Of a stretch of DNA of 11,358 bases, positions 1 through 6,008 are shown one piece after another; the stretch's first letter is position 1, and every line of letters starts with the position of its first letter. A program made the translations under genes and the position numbers. Source of the DNA: Ruminococcaceae bacterium UBA794 (GTDB taxonomy: Bacteria; Bacillota; Clostridia; Oscillospirales; Ruminococcaceae); the NCBI GenBank assembly GCA_002304735.1, contig DBIU01000114.1:4406-15763 (forward strand). Direction: 5' to 3'. The notes beneath the pieces are model-generated. The model saw only the letters and a program-made list of their open reading frames with translations, made no database searches and was not told the origin of the DNA.

Positions 1-12
1 ATGCTTCGGCGG

Positions 13-34
13 AAAAGTCCCGGCGGGACTTTTT
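13..34 (-). terminator. Hairpin at the end of the minus-strand operon
   Basis: The inverted repeat AAAAGTCCC (13-21) / GGGACTTTT (25-33) has a 3-nt loop and nine perfect pairs. Read on the minus strand, it lies about 45 nt past the stop codon of the last gene of the leftward operon and ends in a short T run (TTTT, then CC). It also has a T run on the plus strand (30-34), so it could stop transcription in both directions. The T tract is short for a strong intrinsic terminator, so efficiency is uncertain. Confidence 0.6.
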
Positions 35-45
35 CGACGGTTTTT

Positions 46-77
46 CCCGCCGCGAAACGCAGCGGGATTGTTTTTTT
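46..77 (+). terminator. Possible plus-strand terminator for a gene left of the window
   Basis: CCCGCCGCG (46-54) and CGCAGCGGG (58-66) pair with one mismatch around an AAA loop. A T-rich tract (ATTG then seven T) follows at 67-77 on the plus strand. This is the form of an intrinsic terminator for rightward transcription entering from beyond base 1. No plus-strand gene end is visible inside the window, so the client gene is inferred. Confidence 0.4.
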
Positions 78-253
78 CACTTTTTCTTCTTCACATAGAA
101 GAATAAAAACCACTGCATTGCCGCAAGTCCCGCGACAAGCAGCACTATTATAATCTGCGCCGCGCCCCATTCGCGCATAAATACGCAGATAACCGCAAGC
201 GCCGCCGTAAGCAGAATTGCGTTTCGCAAAAACGATTTTTCGGTCTTATTCAT
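77..253 (-). CDS. Small two-helix membrane protein, 58 aa
   Basis: The ORF starts with ATG at 253 and stops with TGA at 77-79. It begins only 3 nt after the folD stop codon, so it is probably translated by coupling to folD; the upstream sequence (AAGTGAGCT) is only a weak Shine-Dalgarno. The product starts MNKTEKSFLRN. It has two hydrophobic stretches, about residues 13-26 and 34-53, separated by a short polar turn (REWGAAQ), and it ends in a lysine cluster (VKKKK). This pattern suggests a small integral membrane protein with both tails cytoplasmic. I do not recognise a family. Codon use (GCG, CTT, GCC rich) resembles the neighbouring genes and the ORF fills the space between folD and the terminator, which supports it being real. 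It is last in the operon. Confidence 0.6.
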   Translation of the reverse strand: MNKTEKSFLRNAILLTAALAVICVFMREWGAAQIIIVLLVAGLAAMQWFLFFYVKKKK

Positions 254-256
254 AGC

Positions 257-1099
257 TCACTTATTCTGCTGAAGCTTCGCCGCGGTGAGCGTGTTCTTCA
301 TAAGCGTTGCAATCGTCATCGGCCCTACGCCGCCCGGAACGGGAGTTATCCAGCCCGCTTTCTCGCTTACTTCGTCGAATTTCACGTCCCCGCAGAGCTT
401 TCCGTTGTCGAGGCGGTTAATTCCCACGTCGATTACAACCGCGCCTTCCTTAACCATATCCGCGGTAACGAAATTCGGCTTTCCGACAGCCGCGACAAGA
501 ATATCCGCGCGTCTGCAAACCTCCGCGAGATTTTTCGTTCTGCTGTGGCAGATTGTAACCGTGCCGTTTTCGTGAAGAAGAAGCATCGCCATCGGCTTTC
601 CGACAATGTTCGAGCGCCCGATTACAACACATTCTTTGCCCGAAATCTCAACGCCCGTGCTGTGTATTAAATCCATACAGCCCGACGGCGTACACGGCAA
701 AAAGCTGTAATTTCCTATCATAATTTTGCCGACATTCTGCTCGTGGAACGCGTCAACGTCCTTTTCGGGAGAAATTCTCGCGATAACTTCCTTTTCGTCA
801 AGCTGCTTCGGAAGCGGAAGCTGAACGAGAATACCGTTTACCTTTTCATCGGAATTGAGCGCGTCAATCAACTCCAGAAGCTGCTCCATAGTCGTTTCTT
901 CGGGAAGCGCATACTCAAAGCTCGTTATCCCGCAAAATTCGCAGGCTTTCTTCTTGTTGTTTACATAAACGCGGCTTGCGGGGTCGTTTCCCACGATAAC
1001 AACCGCGAGTCCCGCCTTAATTCCATCGCGTGCGATTTCGTCGCGAACCTGCTCCTTTACAGCCGCGGAAACGGCTTTTCCGTCAATAATATTAGCCAT
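257..1099 (-). CDS. folD: Bifunctional methylenetetrahydrofolate dehydrogenase / methenyltetrahydrofolate cyclohydrolase
   Basis: FolD interconverts 5,10-methylene-THF, 5,10-methenyl-THF and 10-formyl-THF in the cytoplasm, supplying one-carbon units for purines and initiator tRNA formylation. The product is 280 aa, the usual family length. Visible signatures, numbered from the chosen start, are YVNNK near residues 45-49 (tyrosine and catalytic lysine of the cyclohydrolase site), GILVQLPLP near 89-97, KDVDAFH near 113-119, PCTPSG near 136-141, the NADP-binding GRSNIVGKP near 161-169, and PGGVGPMT near 255-262. Two ATGs are in frame, at 1105 and 1099. AAAGGAG ends one base before the first but about seven bases before the second, so I take 1099, giving the usual MANIIDGK start. 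It follows the lipoprotein gene by about 20 nt and precedes a tiny membrane-protein gene by 3 nt, so it is cotranscribed with envelope genes without an obvious functional link. Confidence 0.97.
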   Translation of the reverse strand: MANIIDGKAVSAAVKEQVRDEIARDGIKAGLAVVIVGNDPASRVYVNNKKKACEFCGITSFEYALPEETTMEQLLELIDALNSDEKVNGILVQLPLPKQLDEKEVIARISPEKDVDAFHEQNVGKIMIGNYSFLPCTPSGCMDLIHSTGVEISGKECVVIGRSNIVGKPMAMLLLHENGTVTICHSRTKNLAEVCRRADILVAAVGKPNFVTADMVKEGAVVIDVGINRLDNGKLCGDVKFDEVSEKAGWITPVPGGVGPMTIATLMKNTLTAAKLQQNK

Positions 1100-1120
1100 T
1101 TTCATTCTCCTTTGTCTTTT

Positions 1121-1846
1121 TCAAACCGCCGAGCAGAAATTGCTCAGCTCATTATATCCGTAAGTTTTGCCTTTATATTCTACCTGAATTTTCTCGCAGC
1201 CGAAAAACGGGTTTCCGTTGATTTTTTCGGCGATTTCCATTGCCTCATCAGAGGTAAATCCACCGGAAATCGTCGCCTTTTCGGTATAAATCCGCTCTCT
1301 GATTGTCGGCGCGCTTAAAAGCTTGCCGTCAAGCCAAATCGAAACCGTTTCTCCGACAAGCCTCTCCGTCGCTTCAGAAAACTTTTCGGTTCCGCTCGGC
1401 GTAAATGTGAGCTGAACCATAAAAACATTTCCGACGCTGTCATAATAGGCGCGAGCGTCTTTAACGTCCCCGCCCGTAAGGATTACAGCGCCCGTTTCCT
1501 CGCTGCCCTCGCAGAATTTAAGCGCGCCGCTTTTGCCTATTTTAGCAACGGTTTCGGGAACCTCGACTTCTTCGATATCCGTGCGCTCGGAAAACGCTTT
1601 GTCCTGAAGCTCAACCACAGGCTTACCGCCGATTTTTTCGGGTACGGCAAACTCTTTCTGACTGCCGACAAACTTTGTGATAGCAATTCCGTCATCGGTT
1701 TCCGTGAACTCAAAATCGCTTTCACTCGCCGCGGGAAGCTTTTCCTCCACGGAGATTTCGGTTTTTTCCTCGCGGTAAATTCCCGAATTATCCGCGCAGC
1801 CGCAAAGTAAAACCGCCGCAATCAGCGAAATAACGCTCTTTTTCAT
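1121..1846 (-). CDS. Chimeric lipoprotein: BspA-like leucine-rich repeat with embedded SecD P1-head-like domain
   Basis: The 241-aa product opens with a short type II signal peptide (MKKS, then a hydrophobic run) ending in a lipobox-like LCGC, so Cys17 is the likely lipidated residue. The signal peptide is followed by an acidic linker to about residue 45. Residues ~51-106 read like an LRR_5/BspA-type repeat (DGIAITKF, FAVPEKIGGKPVVEL, AFSERTDIEEVEVPETV, AKIG). Residues ~118-211 instead match the periplasmic P1-head domain of SecD: LTGGDVKDA, QLTFTPSGTEKFSEAT, VGETVSIWLDGK, LSAPTI, ATISGGFTSDEA. The last ~28 residues (FFGCEKI, VEYKGKTYGYNEL) return to the typical cap of clostridial LRR_5 proteins. 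There are no SecD transmembrane helices. The gene overlaps the lgt stop codon by one base (TAATG) with GGGGAG upstream, so enzyme and probable substrate are translationally coupled. Function is unknown; surface location is inferred from the lipobox. Confidence 0.85.
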   Translation of the reverse strand: MKKSVISLIAAVLLCGCADNSGIYREEKTEISVEEKLPAASESDFEFTETDDGIAITKFVGSQKEFAVPEKIGGKPVVELQDKAFSERTDIEEVEVPETVAKIGKSGALKFCEGSEETGAVILTGGDVKDARAYYDSVGNVFMVQLTFTPSGTEKFSEATERLVGETVSIWLDGKLLSAPTIRERIYTEKATISGGFTSDEAMEIAEKINGNPFFGCEKIQVEYKGKTYGYNELSNFCSAV

Positions 1847-2982
1847 TATTCTCCCCTTTCCTCGTCGGCTTGCGTGTTTTCTTCAGTCGTTTCCTCGGCT
1901 TCACCGATTACTTCGGGACTTTCCTCAACGGCTTCGGTCGGTTTTTCAGCCTTTTCGGCTTCTTCGGCGGGCTTATCTTCTTCATCATCGCCGAGAATAC
2001 TCTCCGCAGGCTGATTTTTCTTTGCTTCTTTCTTTGACTTGCGTTCTTCCTCAGCCTTGCGGTCGCTTTCAAGCAGCTCCGCAGACGCGCCCGAATTAAC
2101 GTAAAGCGGAATGTTCTTCTTTTTCGTAAGTATCTTGAACACAACGAACGCCGCAAACGCCAAGCCGCAGGACACCGCCGCGACAATCTGCGATACTCTG
2201 AAATTGCCCGCCATAAGGCTGTCCGTGCGGAGTCCCTCGACAAAGAAGCGCTCAAGACCGTACCACGCGATGTACAAAAGGAAAATCTCGCCGTCGAACG
2301 TGCGGAGCTTCTTCGAGTAGAAGTGCAGGAAAACAAAGCCGAGCGCGCACCAAACGCTCTCATAAAGGAAGCACGGGTGAACCACGCCGGTTATTCCCTG
2401 CGAGGTGATAAGCGAGCCTTTCATCGCGAAAAGCCAGTCTGTCGGACAATCCGCGCCGTAGGCTTCCTGATTGACGAAATTTCCCCATCTTCCGATTGCC
2501 TGTCCTATCAAAAATCCGAGCGCCGCCACGTCGAGCATTGTCGTGAAGTGAACCTTTCTCAGCTTGCAGAATAAAAATCCGCCGAGAACCGCGCCGATTA
2601 TTCCGCCGTAAATCGCAATTCCGCCGTCGCGGATTTCCGTAAACGTCGTCACGAAGGTATAATTTTTCGGGGAGTCGGGATTTAAGGTCGTGAACACGCA
2701 GAAATAAATTCTCGCGCAGATAAATCCGATTATCGTCGCCGCGAAAATAACGTCAAACGCTCTGTCGCGGCTCAAACCGAAGTCCTTTTCCATTCTCTTG
2801 AACACATAAAGACAAGCGAGCAAAATTCCTATCGCTATCAATATTCCATACCAGTAAATCGGCACTCCGAAAACCTCGAAGCCGCGGTAATACTCAATTT
2901 CCGTGCCGCCGAACAAATTCGGAAACTCAAGTCTGTTCCTTACCGTAACCGCCGATTCCGCGGCAAAATTCAAAATATCCAT
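1846..2982 (-). CDS. lgt: Prolipoprotein diacylglyceryl transferase with long acidic C-terminal tail
   Basis: Lgt moves diacylglycerol from phosphatidylglycerol to the lipobox cysteine of prolipoproteins in the cytoplasmic membrane. The 378-aa product has an Lgt core (~residues 35-288) with several membrane helices. It carries the signature IGRWGNFVNQEAYG (163-176), GGIAIYGGIIG (120-130), LYES (206-209), and YGLERFFVEGLRTDS (241-255), whose arginines match the essential C-terminal arginines of the family. The position of the HGGL histidine in E. coli Lgt is Tyr125 here; I believe this variant also occurs in Gram-positive enzymes. After KILTKKKN the protein continues for roughly 90 residues of low-complexity Glu/Lys/Ala/Pro sequence, predicted disordered and cytoplasmic, making it much longer than the usual 260-290 aa. 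AAGGAG sits six bases before the ATG and overlaps the stop of the upstream M16 gene. The next gene encodes a lipoprotein, a plausible substrate. Confidence 0.96.
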   Translation of the reverse strand: MDILNFAAESAVTVRNRLEFPNLFGGTEIEYYRGFEVFGVPIYWYGILIAIGILLACLYVFKRMEKDFGLSRDRAFDVIFAATIIGFICARIYFCVFTTLNPDSPKNYTFVTTFTEIRDGGIAIYGGIIGAVLGGFLFCKLRKVHFTTMLDVAALGFLIGQAIGRWGNFVNQEAYGADCPTDWLFAMKGSLITSQGITGVVHPCFLYESVWCALGFVFLHFYSKKLRTFDGEIFLLYIAWYGLERFFVEGLRTDSLMAGNFRVSQIVAAVSCGLAFAAFVVFKILTKKKNIPLYVNSGASAELLESDRKAEEERKSKKEAKKNQPAESILGDDEEDKPAEEAEKAEKPTEAVEESPEVIGEAEETTEENTQADEERGE

Positions 2983-2992
2983 ACCTTTCTCC

Positions 2993-4267
2993 TTACTCCT
3001 TGTTGTCTACAACCGACAGGCTTGCGTTTTCCTCGTCAAGGCTTTCAAGCTTATCGACAAGCGTTTCATAGTCCGCCGCTGCCGCCGTATTTATCGCGGC
3101 AAACGGCTCTACGCCGCCGAGCGCCGCCTCCGAGAGCGTTGACGCAACGGACTGAACCGAGTTGAAGTCCCGCACAAGCGAGCCGTAGGTCGCTTTTTTC
3201 ACGCGCTCGAACAGCGCTTTTTCGGGCGGATTTTTCTTGTATTCGCGAATAACGCGCTTCATTTCCTCGAAAACGGCTTCGGGATTGTCGCTTTCGCCGC
3301 GAGCCGTCGGGAAAAGATGACCGCGCCCGCTGAAAACGCTCACCGCCCACTCGTCGTTGAGCAAGCCTTTTTCGCGCATTTTCTCGTAAAAATCGGAAGA
3401 TTCGCCGAAAATAATATCGAAAAGAATGTTGAAATAAATATAATCCTCGATTTCGTTCATTCCCGAAACCGCGTTTCTCTTGAAGCCAAGCTCGAAAATC
3501 GGCTTCGCCACGGGCATCGAGAGCCGCGTAAGCTTCTTCGCAACGGCGTAAGGCTCGTCGAACGGCATCGTTTCCACGTTCAGCGGAACGGCTGCGCGAA
3601 GCTTCTCCTCGCACGCGCGGCAGACGTCCTCGGGGTCGAAATTTCCCGCGACGCAAAGGAACATATTCGCGGGATTGTAAAACGCGTTATAGCAGTCGTA
3701 GAGCGTTTTCGGAGTAATTTCCGCGATGCTCTCGACCGTTCCCGCGATATCGAGCCGCACGGGATTTTTCTCATAAAGCGCTTCAAGAAGATTTGTAAAA
3801 ACGCGCCAAGAGGGATTGTCGCGGTACATCGTGATTTCCTGCGCGATTATTCCGCGCTCTTTTTCAACGTTTTCCTCCGTGAAATAAGGATTTGCGACAA
3901 AATCAAGCAGAATTTCGAGATTTTCCGAAAATCTGTCCGCGCAGGAAAAATAGTACTGCGTGTAATCAAAGCTCGTTCCCGCGTTACAGGAAGCGCCCGT
4001 CTGCGCGAAAAGCGAAAAAGCGTCCTTTTCCTCGCTCTCGAACAGCTTATGCTCGAGATAATGCGCCGTGCCGTCGGGAATTTTCACAAATTCTCCGTTT
4101 CCAACACGAAAGCTGTTGTCCTGAGAGCCGAATTTCGCCGAAAACTGCGCCGTTACCGTAGAATAGCCCTCCATCGGCAGCATATAAATCTCCGTACCGC
4201 TCGGGTGAACGTATTTAAGGCAGGTTTCGCCGATTATTTTACCGTTGATTTTCTCTATCATAAGCAT
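2993..4267 (-). CDS. M16 zinc metallopeptidase, catalytically complete (YmfH-like)
   Basis: This 424-aa protein is an insulinase/pitrilysin-type (M16) peptidase of the YmfH type seen in Firmicutes. The inverted zinc motif HxxEH is intact as HYLEH (residues 69-73, inside GTAHYLEHKLFE). The distal glutamate pair lies in ERGIIAQEITMY: Glu137, and Glu144 as the probable third zinc ligand. A second M16 half follows, including an MREKGLL segment resembling the substrate-side motif of the family. No signal peptide is visible, so it is probably cytoplasmic. It overlaps the upstream inactive M16 gene by one base (TAATG) with GAGGA just before the ATG; a second in-frame ATG two codons later is possible. 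The tight coupling suggests an active/inactive heteromer, as known for two-chain M16 enzymes such as mitochondrial processing peptidase. The substrate is unknown. Confidence 0.93.
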   Translation of the reverse strand: MLMIEKINGKIIGETCLKYVHPSGTEIYMLPMEGYSTVTAQFSAKFGSQDNSFRVGNGEFVKIPDGTAHYLEHKLFESEEKDAFSLFAQTGASCNAGTSFDYTQYYFSCADRFSENLEILLDFVANPYFTEENVEKERGIIAQEITMYRDNPSWRVFTNLLEALYEKNPVRLDIAGTVESIAEITPKTLYDCYNAFYNPANMFLCVAGNFDPEDVCRACEEKLRAAVPLNVETMPFDEPYAVAKKLTRLSMPVAKPIFELGFKRNAVSGMNEIEDYIYFNILFDIIFGESSDFYEKMREKGLLNDEWAVSVFSGRGHLFPTARGESDNPEAVFEEMKRVIREYKKNPPEKALFERVKKATYGSLVRDFNSVQSVASTLSEAALGGVEPFAAINTAAAADYETLVDKLESLDEENASLSVVDNKE

Positions 4268-5583
4268 TATTCCTCGCTGTTTTTCCCGCAGAGCGTGTAA
4301 ACCGTGTCAAGAGTGAATTTCCTCGCGGCTTCTTTCACGCGCTCCGCCGTCACCGCTTCAAGCTTTTCGGAGTATTCCTCGGGCGTTGAAAAATCATCGA
4401 ACGGAAGCCGTCCCGAATACCAGTGTACAAGCGCCGCCGCGCTGTCGTAAACAGCCTTTAGACGGTCGCGAAGCTCCTGTTTCGCGCGGAAAAGCTCGTC
4501 CTCGGTTATTCCGTTTTCGCAGATATCCCGCAGCTCCGCAAGCATCGCTTCTTCCGCAAGCTTTCTGTTCTTCGGCTCAATTCCCGCGTAACAGGTAAGC
4601 GAACGCGCCGCCCTGTCCGTATAGCAGCTGCAATAATAGCAAAGCGACTGCTTCTCGCGGATATTCGAGAAAAAGCGCGAAGTCGTCATTCCGCCGAGTA
4701 TGCGCGAGAAAATAAACGCCGCGTCATAATCGTCCAAATCGGGCGCTTTGAAGTACATTCTGAGAATAGCCTGCTTCATATCGAACTCGTCTTCCGCAAA
4801 AACGGGCTTTTCCTTGAGCGCGGACGGCTCGGCTTCAAGCTCGTTTACCGTACAGCGGCGGTTTACCGCGGAAAATTCCTTCGTGAAAATCTCCTCGGTT
4901 TCGCGAAAATCCGAACAGCCGCTTGCAAATATCTCAACGCGAGCCGTTTCGAGAATTTCTTTGTACGCGTCAAAAGCCGATTTCGCCGTAACCTTTTCCG
5001 CGTCATCGTGCGTTCCCGTCGGAGGAAGCTCGTCCGGTTCGCCCGCGAACGCGATTTTCGCCGCGTTCTGCGCGGCTAACCGCGCCTTGTCGTTTATCGC
5101 GCTGTCAATCGAGTCGATAAGCTCCGCGCGCATCATCTCGGTCACTTTCTCGTCAAAAGCGCCGTTTTGCGCCTTCGGCCTGAACAGGCACTCGCAAATC
5201 ATCAGCGCAAGCTCGCGCTCCAGCTTTTCTCCGTCAAGCGCATAACGGTCGTCAAGCGCGCGCCCGACAATCTCCGTAATTCGCTTTCCCCAGCGCGACG
5301 ACGTTGACGTGGAAACGGACGCGTCGTACATATCCAAAAGCGCGGCGGAAAGCTTGCTGTAATCGGGATACTTTTCACAGCACTCCGCAAGAGCGTATGC
5401 CGCAAGCGCGCAGTCCGCACGCGTCAAGCTGTCAAAATCGGTTATAAGCAGGACGCTTATTATGTTCGCCTTGAAGCGGCGGTCTGTTATTCTGCTGAAA
5501 TAAATCCCGTCCGCAATCTGTTTTCTTTCAAAAATATCAATCAACTCCCCGTAAAACTCGGCTTCTTCGCAAAACCGCAGCAA
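4267..5583 (-). CDS. M16 peptidase homologue lacking the zinc motif (YmfF-like)
   Basis: The 438-aa product aligns by pattern with YmfF-type M16 proteins. The first half contains YPDYSKLSAALLDMYDASVS, where an active enzyme would carry HxxEH, and no HxxEH occurs anywhere. The second half keeps the arginine/tyrosine segment FFSNIREKQSLCYYC (residues ~303-317), used for substrate binding in the partner subunit of two-chain M16 peptidases. It is therefore probably the non-catalytic partner of the gene that follows with a one-base overlap. The start is unclear. The reading frame opens at TTG 5583, directly after an in-frame TAA, with no Shine-Dalgarno. A second TTG (5544) directly abuts GGGGAG, and an ATT three codons further (5535) is better spaced. 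The conserved family sequence begins near residue 18, so any of these would leave the fold intact. First gene of the leftward operon. Confidence 0.9.
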   Translation of the reverse strand: MLRFCEEAEFYGELIDIFERKQIADGIYFSRITDRRFKANIISVLLITDFDSLTRADCALAAYALAECCEKYPDYSKLSAALLDMYDASVSTSTSSRWGKRITEIVGRALDDRYALDGEKLERELALMICECLFRPKAQNGAFDEKVTEMMRAELIDSIDSAINDKARLAAQNAAKIAFAGEPDELPPTGTHDDAEKVTAKSAFDAYKEILETARVEIFASGCSDFRETEEIFTKEFSAVNRRCTVNELEAEPSALKEKPVFAEDEFDMKQAILRMYFKAPDLDDYDAAFIFSRILGGMTTSRFFSNIREKQSLCYYCSCYTDRAARSLTCYAGIEPKNRKLAEEAMLAELRDICENGITEDELFRAKQELRDRLKAVYDSAAALVHWYSGRLPFDDFSTPEEYSEKLEAVTAERVKEAARKFTLDTVYTLCGKNSEE

Positions 5584-5601
5584 TTACATTATAATAAATA
5601 T

Positions 5602-5630
5602 ATTATAACACATTCTTTCACGGATTTCCA
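5602..5630 (-). promoter_or_regulatory. Sigma-A promoter of the M16-lgt-folD operon
   Basis: On the minus strand an extended -10 element, TGTTATAAT (hexamer at 5602-5607), lies 17 bp downstream of TGGAAA (5625-5630), which matches four of six -35 positions. The predicted start is near 5595, leaving only about 12 nt before the TTG at 5583. A second TATAAT (5588-5593) closer to the gene has no matching -35. The short leader fits the lack of a Shine-Dalgarno and hints at near-leaderless translation, or at a start further inside the gene. Confidence 0.6.
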
Positions 5631-5651
5631 TACGTTTTTTGCAAAAAGGGC

Positions 5652-5677
5652 AAAAAAAGGGGTCCGACCTCGGACCC
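5652..5677 (-). terminator. Intrinsic terminator of the candidate small RNA
   Basis: The hairpin GGGTCCG / CGGACCC (5660-5666 and 5671-5677) has a 4-nt loop and is followed, on the minus strand only, by C and seven T (5652-5658). This is a textbook Rho-independent terminator for leftward transcription. It lies upstream of the M16 operon promoter, so it ends a separate transcript, or attenuates read-through into the operon. Confidence 0.85.
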
Positions 5678-5777
5678 GCAAATCAAATGATGAAATTATG
5701 TGTAGAACAAAAGAAAGGAGACAACTAAACAAACAAATGACATCGACAGAACGAACACTGTTCTGTGTCTTTTGTTT
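5652..5777 (-). ncRNA. Candidate small RNA, about 126 nt
   Basis: The element is bounded by a perfect minus-strand promoter and a strong intrinsic terminator, with no credible gene between. The predicted 5' end near 5777 enters at once into a long stem: CAAACAAA, then GACA, then CAGAAC (5778-5760) pair with the arm at 5752-5730, leaving one mismatch and a 4-nt bulge, with a 7-nt apical loop. About 50 nt of unstructured, U/C-rich linker follow (5729-5678), containing GUCUCCUUUCUUU, which is complementary to Shine-Dalgarno sequences. The terminator hairpin closes the molecule. This architecture (5' protecting stem, single-stranded seed, terminator) is typical of trans-acting bacterial sRNAs. 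I do not recognise it as 6S, tmRNA, SRP RNA or RNase P. It could instead be an attenuated leader of the M16 operon, but I see no antiterminator pairing. Confidence 0.6.
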
Positions 5778-5783
5778 GATTAA

Positions 5784-5812
5784 ATTATACAGCAAATATA
5801 TGCAATTGTCAA
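5784..5812 (-). promoter_or_regulatory. Consensus sigma-A promoter of the small RNA
   Basis: On the minus strand TTGACA (5807-5812) and TATAAT (5784-5789) are both perfect, with an optimal 17-bp spacer. The predicted start is at about 5777. This is a better match than the promoter of the M16 operon itself, and suggests constitutively strong transcription unless repressed. Confidence 0.85.
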
Positions 5813-5903
5813 GAGTTTTAAGTGATTTTAACCAAAATTCCACAAATCTTACAAATAGTTTCTGCTATAATTAAACAAATTGACTACAACGAAGCTTGTA
5901 AAA

Positions 5904-5917
5904 TGTAATCCGTTACA
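5904..5917. promoter_or_regulatory. Operator-like palindrome between the divergent promoters
   Basis: TGTAATCCGTTACA is an inverted repeat of TGTAA around four bases. It differs from the CcpA-type cre pattern TGTAAnCGnTTACA only at one central base, so a LacI-family repressor site is one reading. It overlaps TGTAAT (5904-5909), which could be the -10 of a weak rightward promoter with TTGACT at 5880-5885 (18-bp spacer). It is about 57 bp upstream of the main rplU -35 box. Function is inferred from symmetry only. Confidence 0.3.
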
Positions 5918-5973
5918 CAAAAAGAAAATGCAAATTAAGCCGCAGAAATGTGTAATTTTTCGCGCGAAAGTGC

Positions 5974-6002
5974 TTGACAAAACGGTTTAAGTATGGTATA
6001 AT
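5974..6002 (+). promoter_or_regulatory. Consensus sigma-A promoter of rplU-prp-rpmA
   Basis: Perfect TTGACA (5974-5979), 17-bp spacer and perfect TATAAT (5997-6002). Transcription should begin near 6009, just before the structured L21 leader. Strength fits a ribosomal-protein operon. Confidence 0.93.
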
Positions 6003-6008
6003 AATCAA

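Noticed and set aside
3317..4300. 327-codon open frame on the plus strand opposite the active M16 gene
   Set aside because: Its translation is Arg/Phe-rich without domain signals, and it mirrors the codon bias of the real minus-strand gene; the minus-strand protein has HxxEH and clear family motifs.
5696..5743. 15-residue hydrophobic peptide (MSFVCLVVSFLLFYT) inside the sRNA, minus strand
   Set aside because: No ribosome binding site before the ATG, which is also part of the 5' stem; kept only as a remote dual-function possibility.
5751..5766. LexA/DinR-like box in the sRNA stem (CGAACACTGTTC)
   Set aside because: The half-sites GAAC and GTTC are separated by three bases instead of the four of the Gram-positive SOS box, and the symmetry is already explained by the RNA stem-loop.
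5589..5843. 84-codon minus-strand frame between the sRNA promoter and the M16 gene
   Set aside because: It starts (GTG) upstream of the consensus promoter so would not be fully in its transcript, crosses the terminator hairpin, has no Shine-Dalgarno and resembles translated AT-rich non-coding DNA.
5866..5871. Extended -10 (TGCTATAAT) on the plus strand as a further rplU promoter
   Set aside because: No -35-like hexamer at a workable distance, and the perfect promoter at 5974-6002 explains the operon; could still be a weak accessory start.
5737..5874. 45-codon plus-strand frame with AAAGGAG upstream
   Set aside because: The AAAGGAG lies 16 bases from the ATG, too far; there is no promoter to the left, and the frame runs through the minus-strand sRNA and its promoter. 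The AAAGGAG is better explained as the complement of the sRNA's CUCCUUU stretch.
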